Positions 1 to 4,284 of a DNA stretch of 7,766 nucleotides are shown one piece after another (the first letter of the stretch is position 1; every line of letters begins with the position of its first letter). Source of the stretch: JBLMZW01 sp050259035 (GTDB lineage Bacteria > Bacillota > Syntrophomonadia > Syntrophomonadales > DTU052); NCBI GenBank assembly GCA_050259035.1, contig JBLMZW010000242.1:1-7766 (forward strand), in the 5' to 3' direction. The notes beneath the pieces are model-generated. The model saw only the letters and a list, made by a program, of their open reading frames with translations. It was not told the DNA's origin and ran no database searches. A program made the translations under genes and the position numbers.

Positions 1-1
1 A

Positions 2-1264
2 TCGCAGATGACAGCGACGGAAATCATTAACCAGATCAAGGTATTATCAGGTAATTACCAGACTGAAGTTATCTTCATCTACAAACCCGGGGATATGGGA
101 ACGGTTGTTGAAGCCTTCAGAGCTGGAGCTTACGACTGCCTATCCTGGCCAGTCAACACCAGTGAATTGACGGCAGCCATAAAACGTTTAGACAATCAGT
201 TGGATGGGAGTAATAATACTTCCGATTTGGTCAAAGCTTTTGAACATGAGGCTACTTTAAACATCCCCCACCCGGACTATCCTCATTCGGAGAATATCGG
301 CCCGGGCACCTTATTTTGTTTTTCTGACATTATGAAAAGAATATATGGGTGGGCACGGTTATACCATGCCGATCGGTCTATACCGATTCTAATCGAAGGT
401 GAAACTGGCACCGGGAAAGAACTGGTGGCGCGGTTAATACACTATGGCCTCAGAAGCAACGATAAACCCTTTATCGCCTTGAACTGTGCGGCATTATCCC
501 CGGCACTTTTTGAAAGCGATTTATTTGGATATCAAAGCGGTTCGTTTACTGGCGGTGTGCCCGGTGGACAAATCGGTAAATTTGATCTCGCTAGCGGAGG
601 TACCATTGTTTTTGACGAGATATCGGAAATACCAATTGACCTACAGGCTAAACTCCTGCGGGTGATTCAGGAAGCAGAGTATTACCGGGTTGGAGGCTTA
701 AAAAAATTTGAAACTGATGTGCGGATAATTGCTATCAGCAACCGAAATTTGGAGAAGGCGGTAGAACAGGGGACTTTTCGGCGTGATCTTTATCATCGCC
801 TTAATGTTGGATATATCCATATTCCGCCCTTGCGGGAACGCAGGGAAGAAATTATACTTTTGGCTACCAGGTTCCTGACCCAGTTTGCGCATGATAAAGG
901 GAAAAACTTTATTAAAATCAGCCCTGAAGGCGCGCACATTCTGTCATCATATGACTGGCCGGGGAATATTCGAGAATTAAAGAACGTCATGCAACGAGTG
1001 GTTCTAACCGCGGATGATAGAGAAGTGCGACCGTTCCACCTTGATTTTTTAAGGCAAGAAAAATCAACATGGTCTATAACGGCCGAAGAGGTTTTCGACT
1101 TCCATAATATCAAGCTTCCATCTGACAGCCTACCTATAGAGGAGCTATATAACCATATTTTGCTTAAAGCTTTGCGTATGCATAATGGAAACCAAACCAA
1201 TACCGCCAGGTATTTGGGGATCTCACGCAACTCTCTTATTTACCGCTTAAAAAAAATCAACTAG
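2..1264 (+). CDS. Sigma-54-dependent transcriptional activator (NtrC family), 5'-partial
   Basis: Enhancer-binding protein that uses ATP hydrolysis to open sigma-54 promoters. The frame is open to the window edge. The Met at base 8 is not the start: residues 1-60 counted from it are only the second half of a receiver domain. Then follow an AAA+ domain and a Fis-type HTH. Visible motifs (numbered from Met at base 8): Walker A GETGTGKE 131-138; sigma-54 contact loop GSFTGG 178-183 (consensus GAFTGA); Walker B VFDEIS with D203/E204; sensor I around N245; arginine region FRRDLYHR 257-264; sensor II WPGNIRELKN; C-terminal HTH about 399-418. The receiver looks degenerate: the conserved Thr/Ser is Tyr25 and the Lys of the KP motif is Trp47. 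The phospho-acceptor Asp lies outside the window. The two sigma-54 promoters downstream make the che genes its likely targets (inference). Confidence 0.95.
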   Translation, partial: SQMTATEIINQIKVLSGNYQTEVIFIYKPGDMGTVVEAFRAGAYDCLSWPVNTSELTAAIKRLDNQLDGSNNTSDLVKAFEHEATLNIPHPDYPHSENIGPGTLFCFSDIMKRIYGWARLYHADRSIPILIEGETGTGKELVARLIHYGLRSNDKPFIALNCAALSPALFESDLFGYQSGSFTGGVPGGQIGKFDLASGGTIVFDEISEIPIDLQAKLLRVIQEAEYYRVGGLKKFETDVRIIAISNRNLEKAVEQGTFRRDLYHRLNVGYIHIPPLRERREEIILLATRFLTQFAHDKGKNFIKISPEGAHILSSYDWPGNIRELKNVMQRVVLTADDREVRPFHLDFLRQEKSTWSITAEEVFDFHNIKLPSDSLPIEELYNHILLKALRMHNGNQTNTARYLGISRNSLIYRLKKIN

Positions 1265-1271
1265 ATTTCTC

Positions 1272-1314
1272 GTTGACTATTCAACAGTAGTTGAAAATGG
1301 TGCTTGCTTTCAAC
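1272..1314. promoter_or_regulatory. Candidate enhancer (UAS): four alternating GTTG/CAAC half-sites
   Basis: GTTG at 1272-1275, CAAC at 1282-1285, GTTG at 1290-1293 and CAAC at 1311-1314 form overlapping inverted repeats, for example TTCAAC-AGTA-GTTGAA and GTTGAAA...TTTCAAC. The cluster lies about 187-229 bases upstream of the predicted start point of the first sigma-54 promoter. A similar four-half-site cluster lies at a comparable distance from the second. That placement fits binding sites for a sigma-54 activator, but the assignment is inference. The same bases could instead form RNA hairpins at the end of the activator transcript. Confidence 0.4.
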
Positions 1315-1339
1315 CTTTCAAAGGTTTATAGCTAGCACC
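1299..1339 (+). terminator. Possible hairpin terminator after the activator gene
   Basis: GGTGCT (1299-1304) pairs with AGCACC (1334-1339). One mismatch inward, GC pairs with GC, and an inner stem AACCTTT/AAAGGTT (1312-1318 with 1320-1326) lies near the apex. It begins 35 bases after the stop codon, a normal place for a terminator. The T run after it is very short (TTT, then CGAC), so efficient intrinsic termination is doubtful. Confidence 0.35.
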
Positions 1340-1370
1340 TTTCGACATTGTGCCTGGGCATAAAAAACAC

Positions 1371-1401
1371 CGATGCAATTAAATTACAATTGATTTCATC
1401 G
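1371..1401. repeat. Interrupted inverted repeat upstream of the first sigma-54 promoter
   Basis: CGATG (1371-1375) is matched by CATCG (1397-1401), and inside it CAATT (1376-1380) is matched by AATTG (1388-1392) with an asymmetric 4-base bulge. It sits about 100-130 bases upstream of the predicted start point, a position where activator or IHF-like sites often occur. No counterpart was seen at the second promoter. Function unknown. Confidence 0.3.
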
Positions 1402-1474
1402 CAAAATGACTAAAATTACAAGCATGTGCAGAAAAATAGAACAAATTGCCAATAATAATCTCCTCTTCCTAAAA

Positions 1475-1490
1475 TGGCATTAACCTTGCA
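1475..1490 (+). promoter_or_regulatory. Sigma-54 (-24/-12) promoter of the first cheY
   Basis: TGGCATTAACCTTGCA matches the sigma-54 consensus TGGCAC-N5-TTGCA closely. The invariant GG (1476-1477) and GC (1488-1489) are separated by exactly 10 bases. Transcription should start near base 1501, giving a leader of about 45 bases before the ATG at 1546. A sigma-54 activator gene is immediately upstream. Confidence 0.85.
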
Positions 1491-1527
1491 TATAAAAAAT
1501 CATGGCTATATTCACAGGTTTTATTAA

Positions 1528-1533
1528 AAGGGG
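1528..1533 (+). promoter_or_regulatory. Ribosome binding site of the first cheY
   Basis: AAGGGG lies directly against the TTG at 1534, with no gap, and 12 bases before the in-frame ATG at 1546. This argues against the TTG as start. An out-of-frame ATG at 1538 opens a three-codon frame (Met-Thr-Gln) whose TGA overlaps the ATG at 1546 as ATGA. Confidence 0.6.
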
Positions 1534-1545
1534 TTGAATGACGCA

Positions 1546-1905
1546 ATGAAGGTTCTGGTGGTTGACGATGCCACAAATGTGAGAAAAGTAATTAAGCTAA
1601 TGCTGGAATATAGTAATTACCAAGTCGTAGGAGAAGCGGAAAACGGTTTTATGGCAGTGGAAAAATACCAGGAGCTTAGACCTGACCTGGTGGTAATGGA
1701 TATTACAATGGCAGGACTGGACGGAATATCCGCCTTAAAAGAAATACTTAAATACGATTCCCAGGCTGCTGTAATTATGATATCGGCATTCCCTGGAGAT
1801 TACATTGTACAGGAAGTTATTGAAGCGGGAGCGAAGGCCTTTATATCTAAACCTTTCCTGATGGAAGACTTCATTGCTGCCGTACAACGCCTTAATCCAG
1901 AATAA
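1546..1905 (+). CDS. cheY: CheY-like single-domain response regulator (first copy)
   Basis: Stand-alone receiver of 119 residues that should accept phosphate from CheA and act on a motor or other output. The acidic pocket D7/D8, phospho-acceptor D52, switch residue S80, F99 and K102 of the KPF motif are all present, so it should be phosphorylatable. The ATG at 1546 was chosen over an in-frame TTG at 1534 because the Shine-Dalgarno abuts the TTG, and because this start aligns with that of the second cheY (2983). The two copies align without gaps at about 53% identity (63 matches counted by hand). Both carry D-[IV]-T-M-A, with Ala replacing the usual Pro after the DxxM motif. It has its own sigma-54 promoter, and no clear terminator follows, so readthrough into the next operon is possible. 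Its output (flagellar, pilus or other) cannot be told from the sequence. Confidence 0.93.
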   Translation: MKVLVVDDATNVRKVIKLMLEYSNYQVVGEAENGFMAVEKYQELRPDLVVMDITMAGLDGISALKEILKYDSQAAVIMISAFPGDYIVQEVIEAGAKAFISKPFLMEDFIAAVQRLNPE

Positions 1906-2092
1906 CCTGATAAATGCCTCTCTTAAAATTACACGTCCAAACTAAATACTACATTTTGCTTTTCTTGCATGATCAGATAACATTTCGGTTTGGCTGTTTG
2001 CTAACAGGGAATTTTGAAAATGCTTAGAACACAGCAATGTACGACCGCTAGACATTTCTTCAGCCTCTTAAAAGAAATACTCTGCCCTGACA

Positions 2093-2137
2093 GTTGCATA
2101 ATAAACAACTGTTGAAAAAGATACACAAAAAATCAAC
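2093..2137. promoter_or_regulatory. Candidate enhancer (UAS): second GTTG/CAAC cluster
   Basis: GTTG at 2093-2096, CAAC at 2106-2109, GTTG at 2111-2114 and CAAC at 2134-2137, in the same order as upstream of the first promoter. CAGTTG/CAACTG (2091-2096 with 2106-2111) is a perfect 6-base inverted repeat, and GTTGAAAA (2111-2118) is shared exactly with 1290-1297. The cluster lies about 162-206 bases upstream of the predicted start point near 2299. Neither GTTG nor CAAC occurs elsewhere in this gap. Binding by the adjacent sigma-54 activator is inferred. Confidence 0.4.
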
Positions 2138-2272
2138 AAATTTAGGCACATATCGAGCTAATAAAGGGAAATATGAAGAAAAGACGCGAGTAGAAAGACC
2201 AAATGTCGATATATGGTAATGTTATTAGGAAATATATGTATAGAGGTGCTAAAAATAACATGATTAGATACC

Positions 2273-2288
2273 TGGCATGAATCTTGCT
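2273..2288 (+). promoter_or_regulatory. Sigma-54 (-24/-12) promoter of the HD-GYP/che operon
   Basis: TGGCATGAATCTTGCT has GG (2274-2275) and GC (2286-2287) with the required 10-base spacing, and shares TGGCAT and TTGC with the first promoter. Transcription should start near 2299, with a leader of about 58 bases. It probably drives the run of genes from the HD-GYP gene to cheB and beyond. Confidence 0.85.
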
Positions 2289-2356
2289 CATAATCTAGAT
2301 ACCTCAAGGACGTTCAGATCAGCCTGGATACAAAAATAACTAAAAGGAGCAAGAAC

Positions 2357-2980
2357 ATGAATCGTGGTCAGTTTCTATTAGAAAAAATGATCCAGCGCTA
2401 TGATAACGAAACCTATTCTCATTGCCAGCAAGTGTCCATTATCAGTTATTTAATCGGAGAAGTTCTGGAGTTGCCTCAGCAAGATAACCTTCTGATATGC
2501 CGGGCAGCAGCCCTGCATGACCTGGGAAAGATTTGCCTGCCGGTTGAGGTTCTCCGAAAACAAGGGTTACTTAACAAAGAGGAATGGGATTTGATTATGG
2601 GACATCCGATTCAGGGCTATCAACTCTTAAAATCCCATCCCGATCCCCTCATGAAAGACATAAGTATGCTGGTCCTTTTACACCATGAACGTATTGATGG
2701 CAAAGGTTATCCCTGCGGCGTCAAGGGAAAGGAAATACCGCTCGGGGCTCGGGTGATAGCAATCGCTGATGCTTTGCAGGCCATGCTTACTGATAGGCCT
2801 TACCGTGATAATCCATTGACCTTTAAAGCAGCCCTGGCACAGATTGAGGTTAACGCTGGAACTCAGTTCGACGAGGAGATGGCTAGACGAATCATTTCCT
2901 GGTTTAGGGCCCGGGGAGAAACTCTTGACGTGCGCTTAACAAATTACGTGTCAAATTTGAATCAAGAAGAGGAGGCATAA
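2357..2980 (+). CDS. Stand-alone HD-GYP cyclic-di-GMP phosphodiesterase
   Basis: Predicted cytoplasmic metal-dependent phosphodiesterase that hydrolyses cyclic di-GMP. The 207-residue protein is essentially a bare HD-GYP domain without receiver or sensor domains. Visible motifs: H22, HDLGKI with H54/D55, H83 in HPIQGYQLL, HHERIDGKGYP (109-119) including the GYP signature, and the IADALQAMLTDRPYR block with D138. These are the metal ligands and family signature in the expected order, so activity is likely. The ATG has a clear AAGGAG seven bases upstream. It is the first gene after the second sigma-54 promoter, and its end (GGAGG at 2971-2975) serves as ribosome binding site for the next cheY, so the two are probably translationally coupled. 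No transmembrane segment is evident. Some HD-GYP proteins prefer other cyclic dinucleotides; the sequence does not settle this. Confidence 0.92.
   Translation: MNRGQFLLEKMIQRYDNETYSHCQQVSIISYLIGEVLELPQQDNLLICRAAALHDLGKICLPVEVLRKQGLLNKEEWDLIMGHPIQGYQLLKSHPDPLMKDISMLVLLHHERIDGKGYPCGVKGKEIPLGARVIAIADALQAMLTDRPYRDNPLTFKAALAQIEVNAGTQFDEEMARRIISWFRARGETLDVRLTNYVSNLNQEEEA
2971..2975 (+). promoter_or_regulatory. Ribosome binding site of the second cheY, inside the HD-GYP gene
   Basis: GGAGG lies in the last codons of the HD-GYP gene, seven bases before a TTG start at 2983. It supports the TTG start and implies coupling of the two genes. Confidence 0.8.
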
Positions 2981-2982
2981 AT

Positions 2983-3339
2983 TTGCGAGTACTGGTTGTT
3001 GATGATGCCATATTTATGAGGAATTCCATCCGGATAATTCTGGAGAAAAATAAAATTGAAGTGGTTGGGGAAGCGGAAAACGGCCAAATAGCCTTAGAAA
3101 AATACCAGCAACTGAAACCCGATCTGGTTACCATGGATGTTACTATGGCCGAGGTGGACGGGCTGGAAGGCCTTAAACTTATTCGGGAATATGATCCCAA
3201 GGCGATAGTGGTAATGATGTCCGCCATGGGCCAGGAGTCTATAGTCAAAGAAGCTATTCTCGCGGGGGCCAAGGCCTTTATAGTAAAACCTTTTAAGGAA
3301 GAACACGTGATAAAGACCCTGCGCCAGTTTGAAGGTTAA
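2983..3339 (+). CDS. cheY: CheY-like single-domain response regulator (second copy)
   Basis: Receiver-only protein of 118 residues, a predicted phospho-acceptor for CheA. D7/D8, D52, S80, F99 and K102 (VKPF) are intact. The start is a TTG two bases after the HD-GYP stop, supported by GGAGG seven bases upstream and by gap-free alignment with the first cheY. As in that copy, the motif is D-V-T-M-A rather than DxxMP, while the CheB receiver downstream has the normal MP. The two CheY proteins differ most in residues 10-26 and in the alpha4-beta5-alpha5 region (82-93 and 105-116), the usual output surface, so they may have different partners. One could act as a phosphate sink for the other (inference). 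It lies in the middle of the operon, whereas the first copy has its own promoter. Confidence 0.94.
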   Translation: MRVLVVDDAIFMRNSIRIILEKNKIEVVGEAENGQIALEKYQQLKPDLVTMDVTMAEVDGLEGLKLIREYDPKAIVVMMSAMGQESIVKEAILAGAKAFIVKPFKEEHVIKTLRQFEG

Positions 3340-3448
3340 ATTCCCGGAAGACTCCCATGCAGCAGCCTTCGTACCAAGATTTACCCTCATTATTACTTCA
3401 TATTTTCGTAGCTTTCTTCCCTCAGACAGCTTAAAAATGCACCAATTC

Positions 3449-3455
3449 AGGAGGT
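3449..3455 (+). promoter_or_regulatory. Ribosome binding site of cheR
   Basis: AGGAGGT, a near-perfect Shine-Dalgarno six bases before the GTG at 3462, decides the cheR start. The rest of the 122-base gap from 3340 is featureless: I see no sigma-54 promoter (a GG...GC pair there has 11 bases between, not 10) and no convincing terminator, so cheR is probably co-transcribed with the genes before it. Confidence 0.85.
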
Positions 3456-3461
3456 AAAACT

Positions 3462-4271
3462 GTGCACTCCATAGGACCAAGAATGTTTAGGGAGTACCGG
3501 GATTTTCTTTATGAGATTACGGGAATCCATATTGATGAACATAAAGAGTATCTTCTGCAAAGTAAGGTAAGTCGTTTAGTCAATCGTAGCGAAACGGATT
3601 CGGCTAAGGCTTACCTTGACCTGATTTCCCAACCGGGCAAAGTCCGGGAACGTCAGGAGTTCATAGATATGATGACCACAAATACCACTGAGTTCTTCCG
3701 TGAGTCGGAGCATTTCGATTACCTGGGGGACCGGATGGCCAAAATCCTCCATGACAATCCCCGTATTGCGTCGGACCGGGTCATACGAGTATGGAGTGCT
3801 GCTTGTTCTACCGGGCAGGAACCGGTTACATTAGCTCTGGTTCTGAGACAACTGCTGGGCGATACCTACAAGATAAAGGTTTTGGCAACGGATATCAGTA
3901 CGGACGCCTTGAACCGTGCGGTAACCGGTGCCTATTCAGCCTCAGAATGTTCTGCGATTCCAGAACCCCTTCTTAAGAAATATTTTTGCAGGTCGGGAGA
4001 GAGTTATATAATTGGTGATCAACTTAGATCTATGATCACTTATCGCCATTTCAACCTTATGAAAAATTTCAATTTCAAATGGGGTTTTGATGTGATTTTC
4101 TGCCGAAATGTCATGATCTATTTTGATAATCTGGTTCAGCAATCATTGGCTAACAAATTCTATGGCTGTCTGGTTCCCGGCGGATTATTGTTTCTGGGAC
4201 ATTCTGAGAGCTTGCTAAACAAGCAACACCGGTTCAAGTTAATCGGACATTCTATATATCAGAAATCTTGA
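3462..4271 (+). CDS. cheR: Chemoreceptor glutamate methyltransferase CheR
   Basis: S-adenosylmethionine-dependent methyltransferase that methylates glutamates on chemoreceptors during adaptation. The 269 residues match the family length. An N-terminal helical domain (about 1-75) ends with TTNTTEFFRESEHF (72-85). The catalytic Rossmann-type domain shows WSAACSTGQEP (111-121, SAM-binding), ATDIST (142-147), HFNLM (196-200), FDVIFCRNVMIYF (209-221) and PGGLLFLGHSES (239-250). The usual Tyr of the EPYSLA segment is Val122 here. No C-terminal tetratricopeptide or VWRPW-binding extension is present. The start is GTG, set by a strong AGGAGGT. The stop is 13 bases before cheA. Receptors are not in the window, so the substrate is encoded elsewhere. 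Confidence 0.96.
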   Translation: MHSIGPRMFREYRDFLYEITGIHIDEHKEYLLQSKVSRLVNRSETDSAKAYLDLISQPGKVRERQEFIDMMTTNTTEFFRESEHFDYLGDRMAKILHDNPRIASDRVIRVWSAACSTGQEPVTLALVLRQLLGDTYKIKVLATDISTDALNRAVTGAYSASECSAIPEPLLKKYFCRSGESYIIGDQLRSMITYRHFNLMKNFNFKWGFDVIFCRNVMIYFDNLVQQSLANKFYGCLVPGGLLFLGHSESLLNKQHRFKLIGHSIYQKS

Positions 4272-4284
4272 AGGGGATGGTACA

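Larger units (their letters stand above)
1906..2356 (+). other. 451-base intergenic region with promoter and candidate enhancer
   Basis: AT-rich gap between the first cheY and the HD-GYP gene. It holds the half-site cluster at 2093-2137, the sigma-54 promoter at 2273-2288, and an AT-only hairpin (ATTTCTT 2054-2060 with AAGAAAT 2072-2078) too weak to call a terminator. A 37-codon frame from the ATG at 1913 has no ribosome binding site and low-complexity content. I see no RNA gene, riboswitch or credible small protein here. Confidence 0.6.

Noticed and set aside
8..10. ATG at base 8 as the true start of the sigma-54 activator
   Set aside because: The protein from here begins in the middle of a receiver domain, the frame is open to the window edge, and no ribosome binding site can be seen. 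The gene is partial.
1534..1545. TTG at 1534 as start of the first cheY
   Set aside because: The Shine-Dalgarno abuts it with no spacing, and the extra four residues have no counterpart in the second cheY.
1913..2026. 37-codon frame in the gap after the first cheY
   Set aside because: No ribosome binding site, no recognisable protein features, and it lies outside the predicted sigma-54 transcript.
2054..2078. ATTTCTT/AAGAAAT hairpin as a terminator after the first cheY
   Set aside because: The stem is almost all A-T with an 11-base loop and no following T run.
2174..2194. Six-codon frame Met-Lys-Lys-Arg-Arg-Glu with a weak AAGGG upstream
   Set aside because: It lies upstream of the predicted sigma-54 start point and is too short to support as a gene.
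2139..2272. Possible c-di-GMP riboswitch upstream of the HD-GYP gene
   Set aside because: I could not find the conserved GEMM core or its paired stems, and the region is upstream of the predicted transcription start.
3352..3356. Third sigma-54 promoter in front of cheR
   Set aside because: The only candidate GG...GC pair has 11 bases between, not the required 10, and the flanking bases do not fit the consensus.
3094..3480. Minus-strand open frames across the second cheY, cheR, cheA and the activator gene
   Set aside because: They lie opposite clearly conserved genes, have no domain-like content and no ribosome binding sites, and are shadows of the real reading frames.
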